Of a DNA stretch of 64,000 nt, positions 21,151-31,647 are shown piece after piece (position 1 is the stretch's first letter; each line of letters opens with the position of its first letter). A program made the position numbers and the translations under genes. The DNA is from Rhodococcus sp. IEGM 1409 (lineage in GTDB: Bacteria; Actinomycetota; Actinomycetes; Mycobacteriales; Mycobacteriaceae), in assembly GCF_030056735.1 (NCBI RefSeq), contig NZ_JASHKN010000002.1, positions 730,760-794,759 on the forward strand, read 5' to 3'. A model generated the notes under the pieces. It searched no databases. It worked only from the letters and a program-made list of their open reading frames with translations, and was not told the origin of the DNA.

Positions 21151-21938
21151 GCGCGCATCCAGGACAGTCCGTCGGGATTGGGACTGCGGCTACCGACAAG
21201 TCGAACGAATGCCTCGTCGAGTGTGTTGTCGCCGCGCACCTCGTCGACCGTTCCTGAGGCCACTACGCGACCGTCTGCGATGACTCCGATGTGAGTACAC
21301 AGTTGTTCGACAAGGGCCATAACGTGACTGGACAGAATGACCGAGCCACCTGAGTGGACGAACGAGAGCAGAATACTCCGAATTCCGGCCGAAGAAATGG
21401 GGTCGACAGCTTCGAACGGCTCATCCAGCACCAGCAGGCGAGGACCGTGCAACAACGCCGAGGCCAGCCCGATCTTCTTCGTCATGCCCGCTGAATAGTC
21501 GGCGATGACCGTTCCACCTGCATCGGCAAGATCGAGAGCGGCCAACAATTCGTCTCGTCGTGACGCGATGACGTCCTCTGGCATGCCGCGCAGGCGCCCG
21601 AAGTAGGTGAGCAGTTCATGGCCGGTGAACTGGGCGGGCAGCGCCAAACCGTCGGGTAGAACGCCGAGCAGACCCTTCGCTGCCACAGGGTCGTTCCACA
21701 CGTCGTATCCGTACACCAGGCTGCGACCGTAGTTCGGGCGAAGCAAGCCGACAGCCATCGACAGTGTGGTCGTCTTTCCCGCACCATTCGGCCCCACCAG
21801 ACCGAACAACGAACCTGATGGCACCGCGAGGGAAAGGTCGTTCACAGCAACTTTCGCGCCGAACGCCATGCAGAGGTGCTCCACCTGCAAAGCCATCGGT
21901 CCGGGAGGTAACTGTCCTGTCGCGGGGAGAGGGTGCAT
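21147..21938 (-). CDS. ABC transporter ATPase
   Basis: A 263-residue nucleotide-binding subunit. Walker A is GLVGPNGAGKTTT, the signature region is DYSAGMTKKIGLASALLHGP, Walker B is LLVLDEPFEAVDP, and the switch His lies in SVILSSHVM. The signature motif is YSAGM where LSGGQ is canonical; this is common in ABC-2 exporters of the CcmA type. The ATG at 21938 is chosen; ATG 21896 is an alternative that would still keep the first beta strand. It forms a two-gene operon with the membrane protein that follows. Confidence 0.88.
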   Translation of the reverse strand: MHPLPATGQLPPGPMALQVEHLCMAFGAKVAVNDLSLAVPSGSLFGLVGPNGAGKTTTLSMAVGLLRPNYGRSLVYGYDVWNDPVAAKGLLGVLPDGLALPAQFTGHELLTYFGRLRGMPEDVIASRRDELLAALDLADAGGTVIADYSAGMTKKIGLASALLHGPRLLVLDEPFEAVDPISSAGIRSILLSFVHSGGSVILSSHVMALVEQLCTHIGVIADGRVVASGTVDEVRGDNTLDEAFVRLVGSRSPNPDGLSWMRA

Positions 21939-22059
21939 CGATCGAGGGTAACTGTTCGGAGTGCACTGCGCGGAGACGGAGCGGAGTGATGCATGCTGCG
22001 TGCACCGAATGTCATTCGTAGGGGGCTGGTTGCGTGATGAGTCGCTGGTTCCCAAGGGG

Positions 22060-22130
22060 AGCGGATGGCAGGATTCGAACCTGCGTGGACGGTTTTGCAG
22101 ACCGCTGCCTTGCCGCTCGGCCACACCCGC
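22060..22130 (-). tRNA. tRNA-Cys (GCA)
   Basis: The leftward strand folds as a complete 71-nt cloverleaf. The acceptor arms GCGGGTG and CATCCGC pair with one G-U, the D-loop carries GCCGAGCGGCAAGGC, the anticodon loop is CTGCAAA with anticodon GCA, and the T-arm is GCAGGTTCGAATCCTGC. The discriminator is U, as in bacterial tRNA-Cys. The 3' CCA is not encoded. Confidence 0.96.
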
Positions 22131-22233
22131 AATGATCCAATTATGTTCGTAGTGAACAACAATCGCCATGATTGTGATCAGGGTGAGTTGATCGCAGTGT
22201 GACGGGCTGCCTGGACGGCAGGGAAGTGCCGGG

Positions 22234-22860
22234 CTAGGAGCGCGAGAACACCGCGACGAGGAATTCGGAATTGTCCTTGAACGGGCGCAGATCCCATGTG
22301 GAGAGCAGCAGATCAGCCTCGAGGCCACTCGCGGTCGCGTCGGCAAGGAACTCGGGGAACTCGTAGCCACGGCCGGCCCCGAACCCGATGACCACCCGGC
22401 CGGTCGGAGCGAGATGACGAGCGAATCCTGCCAATACAGCTTGCCTGGTGGAAGGGGCGAGAAATGCCATCACGTTGCCTGCCGACACGATGACGTCGAA
22501 ATTCGCCTCGACACCGCGGGCCGGTAGATCGAGCTCGGCGAGATCGCCGACAAGCCACGTCGGGCCGGGATGGTCCTCCTCCGCGGCAGCGATGAGAACC
22601 GGGTCGACGTCGACTCCGACAACCACATGACCGACGTCGTGCAGATAGCCGCCGAGTCGGCCCGGCCCGCAGCCTGCATCGAGAACCCGGCCGCCGCGTC
22701 CGAGCATCGCGTCGATCAAACGTGCTTCCCCGACAATGTCCTTGCCGTCCGCCCTCATGGAACGGAATCGCTCGACATATCGTGTGGAATGCGCCGAGTC
22801 GGCTGCAGTGATCTCTTCCCACTGGCTGGGGATGCGCTCGTTCGGGGCCTGTGCAGTCAT
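22234..22860 (-). CDS. Class I SAM-dependent methyltransferase
   Basis: A 208-residue Rossmann-fold methyltransferase. Motif I is VLDAGCGPGRLGGYL, the acidic end of strand 2 is VVGVDVDP, and the strand 4 region is FDVIVSAGNVMAFL. The N-terminal WEEITAADSAHSTRYVERF is typical of small actinobacterial methyltransferases of unknown substrate. The ATG at 22860 is chosen, since upstream in-frame sequence shows no homology. It sits 21 bp downstream of the sigma-linked membrane protein gene and may be in that operon. Confidence 0.85.
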   Translation of the reverse strand: MTAQAPNERIPSQWEEITAADSAHSTRYVERFRSMRADGKDIVGEARLIDAMLGRGGRVLDAGCGPGRLGGYLHDVGHVVVGVDVDPVLIAAAEEDHPGPTWLVGDLAELDLPARGVEANFDVIVSAGNVMAFLAPSTRQAVLAGFARHLAPTGRVVIGFGAGRGYEFPEFLADATASGLEADLLLSTWDLRPFKDNSEFLVAVFSRS

Positions 22861-22880
22861 CTTTCGAGGGTACCGATAGC

Positions 22881-23603
22881 TCACCTGGTGCCGACGACTG
22901 TCCCGTCTGCGGCATATCCGACGAGGGTTGGACGCGGGGAAGTGAGCGACAGGGGAATCCATCCGTAGAAGCGGTCTTCGGCAAGAACAGTCGGATAGAT
23001 CTTGCCGTCCGCGGTGTGAAGTTCGGCCCGAACGGCGCCTCCTGCCCCTGCGTCGTAGGTTGCCTCGTGCGGACCGGCAACCATGATGCCGGCTCCACCT
23101 CCGAAAGAATCTGCGCCGTAAATGTCATCGTTGGATCTGCAGCCGTGTCCGAGGCTGATGAATTTCGACGGACCAACCTTGTCTGTCTCGACTGATGCCT
23201 CGAAAACCGGTGCGACGCACCTCCATCCGTCCGCGCCGTGGGCAACGAAGACGCTGAACAGGGTTCCGTCAGGTCCGGGGATGGACCCGACCCGCTCGGC
23301 GGTGGACGGATCTATTCCGCCGTTGGTTCCCGGCATCGTCTGCCAACCCGAGTACATATCGGTAAACGGTTTTGGCATCATCGCCGTGGCAGCGGCGCAG
23401 CCCACCACCCCTGCTGCGCAGATCGCCGCGACGAGAACGATGGCGCCGACGCGGCGGCGTGGAGCTCTGGGCGCCCCAATACTGTTTTCGGTAGCCATGA
23501 TTCGGGTGCGTGCGGCATCCTGGACCTTCTCGGGCCAGAATTCGGCGGATACCGTATCAGTCGGCCGCAGCATCTCGAGCGTGGTCAGCAGATCTTTGCT
23601 CAT
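22881..23603 (-). CDS. Membrane protein linked to an ECF sigma factor (possible anti-sigma)
   Basis: A 240-residue protein with about 50 cytoplasmic residues (LEMLRPTDTVSAEFWPEKVQ), one membrane helix near residues 52-76 (VGAIVLVAAICAAGVVGCAA) and an outer domain of about 165 residues. Its start overlaps the sigma factor stop by 4 nt (ATGA). The topology and coupling fit an anti-sigma or sensor protein, but the zinc-binding HxxxCxxC motif of classical anti-sigma factors is absent. It resembles the membrane proteins often paired with ECF sigma genes in actinobacteria. The function is inferred. Confidence 0.6.
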   Translation of the reverse strand: MSKDLLTTLEMLRPTDTVSAEFWPEKVQDAARTRIMATENSIGAPRAPRRRVGAIVLVAAICAAGVVGCAAATAMMPKPFTDMYSGWQTMPGTNGGIDPSTAERVGSIPGPDGTLFSVFVAHGADGWRCVAPVFEASVETDKVGPSKFISLGHGCRSNDDIYGADSFGGGAGIMVAGPHEATYDAGAGGAVRAELHTADGKIYPTVLAEDRFYGWIPLSLTSPRPTLVGYAADGTVVGTR

Positions 23604-24184
23604 GGGGTACTCCCGTGTTCGGCGGCAGCGCAAGGTCGGGCGGTCTTCATCGGGATTACGGTGACGGATTCTGAAGCTAACCCGGCGCTCAATCGACGCC
23701 GAGCGCGAAAGAGACGAACATGCATGGCTGGAACCGAACACCCGGCGACCCGCGCGGCTTCGGTGGCGGTCAATCCGTCCCAGGCAGTCAGGAGCAAGGC
23801 TTCACGTTCGGTGACGGTGAGTGTTGCCAGTGCTTCGAGCAGTTCCGAGCGTTCGGTGACAGTGACGTCGGCGCCCGGCGTCGATGCCGCAATCTGCTCG
23901 ATGCGTCCCATCTTCTCGGTGAGCGCATCAAGGCGCCGAACGCTGCGACGGTTGTTGTTCACGGTGTTGCGAGCCACCACCAACAGCCAGGGCAGTGCCT
24001 GCTCGGGCACTTCGTCCAAGCGTCGCCAGGCTACGAGGAAAGTCTCGGCGACAACTTCCTGCGCGCTGTGATGATCGACGTGCCGGTAGGTGTACGCGAA
24101 CACACGACCGGCGTAGGCGTCCCACAGGGCGGTGAACCGCTCTTCGTCTCTCGGCGGCGGCCGTTCCTCGGATTTCGGGGTCAT
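23600..24184 (-). CDS. ECF-family RNA polymerase sigma factor
   Basis: The 194 residues hold the two ECF domains. Sigma-2 includes FTALWDAYAGRVFAYTYRHV and AQEVVAETFLVAWRRLDEVP (the -10 recognition helix). Sigma-4 includes LATLTVTEREALLLTAWDGL and the helix-turn-helix TATEAARVAGCSVPAMHVRL. The linker between them has the usual length. The C-terminal tail of about 25 residues after the last helix is short and unstructured, so it is not a SnoaL-tailed type. Coupled by a 4-nt overlap to a membrane protein that may control it. The signal is unknown. Confidence 0.9.
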   Translation of the reverse strand: MTPKSEERPPPRDEERFTALWDAYAGRVFAYTYRHVDHHSAQEVVAETFLVAWRRLDEVPEQALPWLLVVARNTVNNNRRSVRRLDALTEKMGRIEQIAASTPGADVTVTERSELLEALATLTVTEREALLLTAWDGLTATEAARVAGCSVPAMHVRLFRARRRLSAGLASESVTVIPMKTARPCAAAEHGSTP

Positions 24185-24214
24185 AAGAAGAGATGTCCAG
24201 CTGGTTACCGATCC

Positions 24215-24907
24215 TTACAGCGTCTGAGCTAATGGGCGGTTTGTCGTGTTAGTCCGGCCGAGGACTCCGACTGTCAGAAGCAACAAAGCGAGGATGTACA
24301 GCGTCATGATCCAGATGCCCGCAGCGGCAGGCTGCCACCTGTTCGCCTGACCGAGCAGGATGAGGGCGTCGGAGACGAGGAACAGAGCGCCGCCGATACC
24401 GGTGATCGTGTTGTACGCCAGTGCGGTTGATGCGGTTCCCACCAGTATTGTGGCGTACACGGGGACGGCAATTCGGAGTTCAGGTTCGAGACCGGTCCAG
24501 GTGTACGACACAAGAGCGATTCCAGCGACGGCGTAGGCGGAAAGAAACCATGGCCGCCTTCGTATCTCTCGAAGAGCGCCGTGTGAGAGAAAGTATCGGA
24601 TGAAACACAGGTGCCCGATCGCGAAGGCTGCCATCCCGATGACGAACGTGGTCTCCCAGATCAGGAACAAGTCTCCGAAAGCACAGGCAATCAGTGCAGC
24701 AGCAACAATTCGGGGTCCACGTTGGGCGACAACCCAGGCAGCCAGAATCGGAGCGAGCATGACCTTGGTGATTCCGTCCCAGGGCGCAGCATCAGCGGCA
24801 TTGAGGATCAGATGAACAATCGCCGTTGCTGAAAACCCGACAAACCACGGCGACCGGATGGTGCTCGCCAGTCCGGCGGCGCGATAGTCGAGATCGGATT
24901 CACTCAT
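24215..24907 (-). CDS. YhhN/TMEM86-family membrane protein (lysoplasmalogenase-like)
   Basis: A 230-residue protein with about eight membrane helices. The family pattern AFGDLFLIWETTFVIGMAAF and ALFLVSDALILLGQ (the two Asp-containing helices) is present. The mammalian TMEM86 members hydrolyse lysoplasmalogen; in bacteria the substrate is not settled. It begins 5 bp after the nuoN stop in the same direction, so it could be transcribed as the last gene of the complex I operon, although its ribosome site is weak. Confidence 0.8.
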   Translation of the reverse strand: MSESDLDYRAAGLASTIRSPWFVGFSATAIVHLILNAADAAPWDGITKVMLAPILAAWVVAQRGPRIVAAALIACAFGDLFLIWETTFVIGMAAFAIGHLCFIRYFLSHGALREIRRRPWFLSAYAVAGIALVSYTWTGLEPELRIAVPVYATILVGTASTALAYNTITGIGGALFLVSDALILLGQANRWQPAAAGIWIMTLYILALLLLTVGVLGRTNTTNRPLAQTL

Positions 24908-24912
24908 CGTGC

Positions 24913-26508
24913 TCAGTGTAGGAAATCCGCTGCGCGCTCGGCGAGGTCGAGCGCCGGCTGGGGGAGTATGCCGAGGATGAGCGTCACGCCGGCGCCGAGG
25001 CCGATCACACTGCTGGTCAGTGCACTCGGCACCACGACGGTCGGAGCGTCTGCGGCCGATTCGGTGAAGAACATCAACACGATCACTCGCACGTAGAAGT
25101 ACGCGGCGATCGCGCTGCACAAGACGCCCACGATCACGAGAGGTGCGGCACCACCCTCGGCGGCCGCGCTGAACACGGCGAACTTTCCGATGAACCCACT
25201 GGTCAACGGGATCCCGGCGAAAGCCAACAGGAACAGTGCAAACACCACTCCGACCAGTGGTGAGCGCCGGCCCAATCCGGCCCAGCGCGAGAGCGTCGCG
25301 ACCTCACCGTCAGCGTCCCGAACCAGACTCACGACGGCGAACGCGCCCACGGTGCTGAATCCGTAAGCCAGAAGATAGAACATCGCCGAGGCCAGGCCGG
25401 CGTCCGAATCCGCAACCACAGCGGTCAGAATGAATCCGGTGTGCGCGATGGCCGAATACGCGAGCATCCGCTTCATGTCGGTTTGCGTCACAGCGACGAT
25501 CGACCCGACAACCATCGTGAGAATTGCGACCGCCCACATCAGCGGACGCCAGTTCACGTATTCGTTGGGCAGGGCCACATAGAAGACACGAAGGATGGCA
25601 CCGAATGCGGCGATCTTGGTCGCAGTCGCCATGAAACTGGTGATCGGCGTCGGCGCCCCTTGATAGACGTCGGGAATCCACGAATGGAACGGCACGGCAC
25701 CGACTTTGAACAGCAATCCCACCGCCACCAGTGCCGTCCCGAGCCACAGGAAGGCGTCGGTACCCGACCCGATGCGTGCTGCGTCGGCGATACCGGAGAG
25801 CGTGACCGTCCCGGCATAGCCGTACAGCAACGCGATTCCGAAAACGAAGAACGCCGACGAAAATGCCCCGAGGAGAAAGTACTTGAGCGCAGCTTCCTGG
25901 GAGAGCATACGACGTCGACGTGCCAGACCGCACAGGAGATACAGGGGCAGTGAGAACACCTCGAGCGCAAGGAACATCGTCAGTAGATCGTTCGAAGCGG
26001 GAAAGAGGAGCATGCCGCCGACCGCGAAGAGCGTGAGCGGAAAGACTTCGGTCTGGGCGATACCGACCTTGACCGCTTCTTGTTCCGCAACACTTCCCGG
26101 GACGCTCGACGCTTGAGGGGTGAAACTGCCGAGCGCGTCGTGTTGCGCGATTGCTTCGGCGGTGTTGCCCGAGCCTCGTTCGGCGATCAGGAGGACAGCG
26201 GGGATCGATACGAGAAGGATCGTTGCCTGCAGGAAGAGCGTAGGACCGTCGACCGCAACAGAACCCATCATCGCCGTCGACCGCGTGCCGGCGAGCAGAA
26301 GCACTGCCACGAATGCGGCCGCCAAGCCTGCGACACCGAGGACGAGTTGCACTGGGTATCGAATACGCCGAGGTGCAAATGCCTCGATGAGTACGCCCAC
26401 AACCGCAACACCGAACACGATCAACATCGGCGAAAGCAGGCTGTATTCGACACTGGGTGACGCCGTGCCGGCTGAGCCGAGGATGGTCAAGTCGCTGAAG
26501 GAACTCAT
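24913..26508 (-). CDS. nuoN: NADH-quinone oxidoreductase subunit N
   Basis: A 531-residue antiporter-like membrane subunit of complex I with about 14 helices. The Lys-containing discontinuous helix region GLLFKVGAVPFHSWIPDVYQ is characteristic of NuoN, followed by APTPITSFMATATKIAAF. It forms part of the proton-pumping arm. The start overlaps the nuoM stop by 4 nt. The length is close to the mycobacterial subunit. Confidence 0.96.
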   Translation of the reverse strand: MSSFSDLTILGSAGTASPSVEYSLLSPMLIVFGVAVVGVLIEAFAPRRIRYPVQLVLGVAGLAAAFVAVLLLAGTRSTAMMGSVAVDGPTLFLQATILLVSIPAVLLIAERGSGNTAEAIAQHDALGSFTPQASSVPGSVAEQEAVKVGIAQTEVFPLTLFAVGGMLLFPASNDLLTMFLALEVFSLPLYLLCGLARRRRMLSQEAALKYFLLGAFSSAFFVFGIALLYGYAGTVTLSGIADAARIGSGTDAFLWLGTALVAVGLLFKVGAVPFHSWIPDVYQGAPTPITSFMATATKIAAFGAILRVFYVALPNEYVNWRPLMWAVAILTMVVGSIVAVTQTDMKRMLAYSAIAHTGFILTAVVADSDAGLASAMFYLLAYGFSTVGAFAVVSLVRDADGEVATLSRWAGLGRRSPLVGVVFALFLLAFAGIPLTSGFIGKFAVFSAAAEGGAAPLVIVGVLCSAIAAYFYVRVIVLMFFTESAADAPTVVVPSALTSSVIGLGAGVTLILGILPQPALDLAERAADFLH

Positions 26509-28091
26509 TTGTGGGCACCTCCTTCGTGGTCGGCGACGAGCGGGGGCGGCGCCTCGTCGACGACAGTGTGGCTCACTGCGGGGGTGATGACGTCCAAGGC
26601 AGGTTTGGGGTAGATGCCGAGCAGTAGAAGGAGTGCGATCAGGGGCGCGATCACGACGAGTTCGCGTCGAGCGAGGTCGCGGATCGTTCCCTGCCCTTCC
26701 TTTACGGGTCCGCCCATCATGCGCTGATAGAGCCAGAGAATGTAGATCGCGGACAGTACAAGCGCGGCCGTCGCCGCGATAGCGGCCACGTGGTAGCGCG
26801 AGTACGTTCCGATCAGCACCAGGAACTCACTGATGAACGGAGCCAGACCCGGCAGCGACAGCGTTGCCAACCCCGCTGCGAGGAAGGTACCGGCCAGGAC
26901 GGGTGCGACTTTCTGAACGCCGCCGTACGCAGCGATCGAGCGTGTACCTCGCTGCGAGACCAGGAATCCCGCGATCAAGAACAGTGCGGCAGTGGATATT
27001 CCGTGATTGACCATATACAGCGCGGAACCTGCCTGGCTCTGGCTGGTCATCGCGAAGATCCCGAGAATGATGAAGCCGAAGTGTGAGATCGACGTGTAGG
27101 CGATCAGTCTCATGACGTCTGTCTGCGCGATCGCCAGTATTGCGCCGTAGACGATCCCGATCACGGCGAGCGTGATGATCCACGGTGCAAAAGTCGACGA
27201 CGACTCCGGGAACAGTTGCAGGCAGTACCGAATCATCGCGAAGGTGCCCACCTTGTCCACGACCGCCATCATCAACACCGCCGTCGACGGAGTCGATTCC
27301 ACCGCGGAGTCCGGCAACCAACTGTGCAGCGGCCAGAGCGGCGCTTTCACCGCGAACGCGAACATGAATCCGAGGAACAAGGCGTTGAGCACACCGGGTC
27401 CCACACCGAGTTCACCGCTGTTTGCCGCGGACGCGATCGCCCGGAAGTCGAAAGTGCCGCTGGTGAAGGGACTCTCGTCGCGCGTGGTGACCACGTACAG
27501 GCCGATGACTGCAGCGAGCATGACCAGGCCGCCGAGGAGGTTGTAGAGCAGAAACTTCACGGCGGCGCGAGATCTACCCACTCCACCGAACCCACCGATG
27601 AGGAAATACATCGGTATCAGCATTGCCTCGAAGAAAATGTAGAACAAGAGAATGTCCAAGGCGCTGAAGGAAATCATCACCATGGACTCGACGACAAGGA
27701 TGAGGGCGAAGTAGGTGTGCGGCATTCTCTTGGGTGATGCAGGGTCCGCGGGGACGTCGTTCCAGCCCGCGATCAGAAGTAATGGAACCAGCACGGCGGT
27801 GAGAAGAACCAGAACGAGTGCGATCCCGTCGAGTCCAAGTGTGTAGCTGGTACCGAAAGCCGGTATCCAGTTGTGGCTTTCGACAAACTGAAACTGTTCG
27901 CCGCCGCGGTCGAAGGCAACTCCGAGAACGGCGGCGACCACCAGGACCGCTACGGACACAGTCAATGCGAGAGACTTGGCAAATTGGTACGACCGTGCCG
28001 GTAGGGCGAGGACAACACCCGCTCCGATGAGCGGAAGCAGCCAGAGCACCGTCAGTGCAGGGAAGCCGGCATTTGTCACAGAGTCGCTCAC
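26505..28091 (-). CDS. nuoM: NADH-quinone oxidoreductase subunit M
   Basis: A 528-residue antiporter-like subunit of the membrane arm. Visible motifs: the Glu of helix 5 in [18 protein letters not shown], and [20 protein letters not shown], the hallmark loop of NuoM. The frame is open far upstream, but homology begins near GTG 28091 ([20 protein letters not shown]). That GTG overlaps the nuoL stop (GTGA), the coupling seen throughout the operon. Confidence 0.95.
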   Translation of the reverse strand: MSDSVTNAGFPALTVLWLLPLIGAGVVLALPARSYQFAKSLALTVSVAVLVVAAVLGVAFDRGGEQFQFVESHNWIPAFGTSYTLGLDGIALVLVLLTAVLVPLLLIAGWNDVPADPASPKRMPHTYFALILVVESMVMISFSALDILLFYIFFEAMLIPMYFLIGGFGGVGRSRAAVKFLLYNLLGGLVMLAAVIGLYVVTTRDESPFTSGTFDFRAIASAANSGELGVGPGVLNALFLGFMFAFAVKAPLWPLHSWLPDSAVESTPSTAVLMMAVVDKVGTFAMIRYCLQLFPESSSTFAPWIITLAVIGIVYGAILAIAQTDVMRLIAYTSISHFGFIILGIFAMTSQSQAGSALYMVNHGISTAALFLIAGFLVSQRGTRSIAAYGGVQKVAPVLAGTFLAAGLATLSLPGLAPFISEFLVLIGTYSRYHVAAIAATAALVLSAIYILWLYQRMMGGPVKEGQGTIRDLARRELVVIAPLIALLLLLGIYPKPALDVITPAVSHTVVDEAPPPLVADHEGGAHK

Positions 28092-29980
28092 CACAGTGTC
28101 ACCGCCATCATTGTCGCGACCACGAGTGTTGCTCCGACAAACATCACCAGCGCGTACGAGCGAACAAACCCGGTCTGTAGCTTCCGCGTGAGCGCAGACA
28201 ACCCGGTGATGATCACCGCAAAGCTGCCCACCACGCCGCCTATTCCCTTGGTATCGACCACTTCCAACGACTTGGTGAGTTGTTGACCGGGCTTCATGAA
28301 TACCGCCTCGTTGAAGGCATCGCCGTACAGATCGTGGCGAGCCGCAACGGTCAACGGAGAGGCCGGAGTCGGCGGGGCCAGTGGAATCTCTCTGGTGGCG
28401 TACTCGCGGTAAGCAATCGCGACGCCGGCGGCAACTGCGAGCAGTGCGAGCACGGTGATCGACCATGCTGGTATCGGCGGTTCGACGTGATGGGAGCCGA
28501 CTACTGGTTCGAGCCAGTTCTGCAAGCTGGACCCGATGGTCAGGAGCATGCCGGCCCCGACGGACCCCACTGCCAAGATGATCATCGGAGACGTCATCAC
28601 CGCGGGGGATTCGTGAGGTTTCTGGTCTTCCCAGCGAGCCTTCCCGAAGAAGGTCATCAGCATCACGCGGCTCATGTAGAAGGCAGTGAGCGCTGCGCCC
28701 AACAGGGTGACGAGGCCCAGCACGACACCCTTCACGCCGCCCTCGCCGATCGCAACTTCGATGATCTTGTCCTTGGAGAAGAACCCTGCGAACGGCGGAA
28801 CACCGATGATGGCAAGGTAACCGAGTCCGAATGTGACAAAAGTCAGTGGCATGAACGCTCGGAGTCCGCCGTAGCGCCGCATGTCGGTTTCGTCGTTCAT
28901 CGCGTGCATCACCGAACCTGCGCCGAGGAACAGACCCGCCTTGAAGAAACCGTGGGTGATGAGGTGCAAAATCGCGAAGGCATACCCGGCCGGTCCGAGA
29001 CCCGCGGCCAGGACCATGTATCCGATCTGACTCATGGTCGATGCGGCGAGCGCTTTCTTGATGTCGTCTTTCGCGCAGCCGATTATCGCACCGAACAAGA
29101 GCGTCACTGCACCGACGATGACAACCACGAGCTGAGCAGCGGGTGCGAGATCGAAGATCGGATTCGAGCGCACGATCAGGTACACACCGGCAGTGACCAT
29201 CGTGGCGGCGTGGATCAGAGCCGATACCGGAGTGGGGCCCTCCATCGCGTCGCCGAGCCACGACTGCAGCGGCACCTGCGCCGACTTCGCGCACGCAGCG
29301 AGGAGGAGCATCAGACCGATCGCCGTCAGTACACCTTCGCTTGCACCGGAAGCGCCGCCGAAGACACTGCTGAACGACAGCGACCCGAACGTGCTGAACA
29401 TCAACATCATTGCGATCATCAGGCCGATGTCGCCGACACGATTGACAACAAATGCTTTCTTCGCCGCGGTCGCCGCCGACGGCTTGTGCTGCCAGAATCC
29501 GATGAGCAGGTACGACGCCAAACCGACGCCTTCCCAGCCGACGTAGAGCCCGAGGAAATTGTCGGCGAGCACCAGAAGCAGCATCGCTGCCAGAAATAGA
29601 TTGAGGTACGCGAAGAACTTACGACGCTCGGGGTCGTGCGCCATGTAGCCGACCGAGTAGATGTGGATCAGCGAACCCACACCGGTGATGAGCAGAACGA
29701 AACACATCGACAGTTGGTCCAGCTGTAGTCCGAACTCGACCTGAAGACTGTCGACCGGGACCCAACTGAACAGGTGCTCGGTGACGGTGCGGTCAGCGGT
29801 GTCGCGGCCGAGCATGGCGATGAAAAACACTACTGCCACGACAAACGACGCGAGAGCCATGACGCAGGCGAGTAGGTGACCCCACACGTTCGTGCGACGA
29901 CCGGCCAGCAAAAGGACAGCGGCGCCGCACAGCGGCAGGGCGGGGAGCAACCAGATGGCGGACGTGATTCCTCCTGACAT
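28088..29980 (-). CDS. nuoL: NADH-quinone oxidoreductase subunit L
   Basis: The largest membrane subunit (630 residues), distal end of the proton-pumping arm. [16 protein letters not shown] carries the helix 5 Glu, [20 protein letters not shown] is the family loop, and [19 protein letters not shown] holds the pumping Lys and His. The C-terminal part (from about 500) supplies the long lateral helix and final membrane segment. ATG 29980 lies 1 bp after the nuoK stop. Confidence 0.97.
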   Translation of the reverse strand: MSGGITSAIWLLPALPLCGAAVLLLAGRRTNVWGHLLACVMALASFVVAVVFFIAMLGRDTADRTVTEHLFSWVPVDSLQVEFGLQLDQLSMCFVLLITGVGSLIHIYSVGYMAHDPERRKFFAYLNLFLAAMLLLVLADNFLGLYVGWEGVGLASYLLIGFWQHKPSAATAAKKAFVVNRVGDIGLMIAMMLMFSTFGSLSFSSVFGGASGASEGVLTAIGLMLLLAACAKSAQVPLQSWLGDAMEGPTPVSALIHAATMVTAGVYLIVRSNPIFDLAPAAQLVVVIVGAVTLLFGAIIGCAKDDIKKALAASTMSQIGYMVLAAGLGPAGYAFAILHLITHGFFKAGLFLGAGSVMHAMNDETDMRRYGGLRAFMPLTFVTFGLGYLAIIGVPPFAGFFSKDKIIEVAIGEGGVKGVVLGLVTLLGAALTAFYMSRVMLMTFFGKARWEDQKPHESPAVMTSPMIILAVGSVGAGMLLTIGSSLQNWLEPVVGSHHVEPPIPAWSITVLALLAVAAGVAIAYREYATREIPLAPPTPASPLTVAARHDLYGDAFNEAVFMKPGQQLTKSLEVVDTKGIGGVVGSFAVIITGLSALTRKLQTGFVRSYALVMFVGATLVVATMMAVTLW

Positions 29981-29981
29981 G

Positions 29982-30281
29982 TCAGTACTTCAGCAGGTCT
30001 GCGTCGTCGACGGATACAGAACGCCGAGATCGGAAGATGATCATGATGATTGCCAGGCCGACGACCACTTCGGCCGCAGCGACCACCATCGTGAAGAAGG
30101 CGAAGATCTGGCCGTCGAGATTGCCGTGCGTACGCGCGAAAGTCACGAACGCCAGATTGGCGGCGTTGAGCATCAACTCGATGCACATGAACACCACGAT
30201 GGCGTTGCGCCGCAGGAGGACTCCCGCGGCCCCGATGGTGAACAACAGGACCGACAGGTACAGGTAGTTCTCGGGATTCAT
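29982..30281 (-). CDS. nuoK: NADH-quinone oxidoreductase subunit K
   Basis: A 99-residue, three-helix subunit of the membrane arm. The two conserved membrane Glu residues of the central proton path occur in [18 protein letters not shown] and [14 protein letters not shown]. The size matches the family exactly. It overlaps nuoJ by 4 nt at its start. Confidence 0.96.
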   Translation of the reverse strand: MNPENYLYLSVLLFTIGAAGVLLRRNAIVVFMCIELMLNAANLAFVTFARTHGNLDGQIFAFFTMVVAAAEVVVGLAIIMIIFRSRRSVSVDDADLLKY

Positions 30282-31075
30282 CGCTGAGTCTCCTCACCGG
30301 TACTCGGATCCGGGGATCGCGGAGTGAGCGCGCTGCTGACAGAGAGTGTCGAGAACGATCCGTCCGGCAACAAGGCCGGCATGTCCACCGCGTTGTGACG
30401 TGCATACACACCGGGACTCGGGAGTGGAGTGGCCGAGCCCTTTTCGGGGCTATTCTCATCGCTGCCCAGGTACGCGAATCGTTGCTGCGAGAGTTCGCGT
30501 TGGCTGAGTGTGGCTCCGATCTTCTCCCGATGCGCGAGCATCATGGCGCCGAGTGTCGCCGTGATCAGCAGTGCGCCGGTCAGTTCGAAGGCCCACACGT
30601 ATCGGATGAAGATGAGATCGGCGAGAGCGTCGATGTTGCCCTGGTCGAGTCCGGTGAAGCCGGTGAAGCCCGAGATCGACGCATTTCCGAGGCCGCCGAT
30701 GAGCAGCAGTCCGAATCCGACGCCGATCACGATCGCGCTGACTCGTTGTCCCCGTAGAGTTTCGATCAAGGAATCCGAAGAATCCACGCCCACCAGCATC
30801 AACACGAACAAGAACAACATCATCACCGCGCCGGTGTAGACGACGATCTGGACGACGCCCAGGAACAGTGCGCCCTGCACGATGTAGAACACGGCCAGGA
30901 TGATCATCGTCATTGCAAGGAACAGTGCAGAATAGACGGCTTTGGGAGCGGCCACGACACCCAAAGCGCTTATAACCGCCAAGGTTCCGAGGATCCAGAA
31001 CTGCACGGCTTCGCCGGTGGAGGTCGATGTCATCGTGCCCTCCGCCAGGATCGTGGTCGTGACCGCCGCGATCAT
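30278..31075 (-). CDS. nuoJ: NADH-quinone oxidoreductase subunit J
   Basis: A 265-residue membrane subunit. Helix 3, [20 protein letters not shown], contains the pi-bulge region that moves during coupling, and the five-helix body is present. After the last helix there is a soluble tail of about 85 residues ([20 protein letters not shown] and beyond), a feature of actinobacterial NuoJ. ATG 31075 overlaps the nuoI stop; an internal ATG 13 codons later is an alternative. Confidence 0.93.
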   Translation of the reverse strand: MIAAVTTTILAEGTMTSTSTGEAVQFWILGTLAVISALGVVAAPKAVYSALFLAMTMIILAVFYIVQGALFLGVVQIVVYTGAVMMLFLFVLMLVGVDSSDSLIETLRGQRVSAIVIGVGFGLLLIGGLGNASISGFTGFTGLDQGNIDALADLIFIRYVWAFELTGALLITATLGAMMLAHREKIGATLSQRELSQQRFAYLGSDENSPEKGSATPLPSPGVYARHNAVDMPALLPDGSFSTLSVSSALTPRSPDPSTGEETQR

Positions 31076-31647
31076 TTCTCGGTCTCCTGGCTCGGCCTCG
31101 GTTCGGGTGCCACTTGCTCGGGGGCTGCTGATTGTTCGGGTGCTGCTGCGATGTCGCCGCGGTAGTAGTCGTCCTGAGTTGTGCCGGGACGCAGCGCGTG
31201 TGGTGGTGCTGTCATGTCGGGGTTCAATGGTGCAAGGAGGCGGTCCTTCTCGTAGATCAACCCGGCTCGGTTGTCGTCGGTCATCTCGTACTCGTTGGTC
31301 ATCGTGAGGGCCCGAGTGGGGCATGCCTCGACGCAGAGGCCACAGCCGATGCACCGCAGGTAGTTGATCTGATACACCCGCCCGTAACGCTCACCGGGGG
31401 AGAACCGTTCTTCTTCGGTGTTGTCAGCGCCTTCGACGTAGATTGCGTCGGCGGGGCAGGCCCACGCGCACAGTTCGCACCCGATGCACTTCTCGAGTCC
31501 GTCCGCATACCGGTTGAGTTGGTGGCGGCCGTGATATCCGGGGGCGGTGGGGCGCTTCTCCTCCGGATAGAACTCGGTCTCGGGCTTCTTGAACATTGTC
31601 GAGAGCGTCACTCCGAAACCCGCGATAGGTCCGAGGAAATCAGGCAT
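31072..31647 (-). CDS. nuoI: NADH-quinone oxidoreductase subunit I
   Basis: A 191-residue peripheral-arm subunit carrying two [4Fe-4S] clusters (N6a, N6b). Both ferredoxin motifs are intact: [16 protein letters not shown] and [16 protein letters not shown]. The ATG at 31647 has a GGAGGA site. The C-terminal 30 residues are Ala/Pro/Glu-rich and not part of the conserved fold. It overlaps nuoH by 8 nt. Confidence 0.96.
   Translation of the reverse strand: MPDFLGPIAGFGVTLSTMFKKPETEFYPEEKRPTAPGYHGRHQLNRYADGLEKCIGCELCAWACPADAIYVEGADNTEEERFSPGERYGRVYQINYLRCIGCGLCVEACPTRALTMTNEYEMTDDNRAGLIYEKDRLLAPLNPDMTAPPHALRPGTTQDDYYRGDIAAAPEQSAAPEQVAPEPRPSQETEK

Noticed and set aside
28280..29599. 439-codon open frame on the plus strand
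   Set aside because: Antisense to nuoL; low-complexity His/Arg/Glu-rich translation, no ribosome site, no homology.
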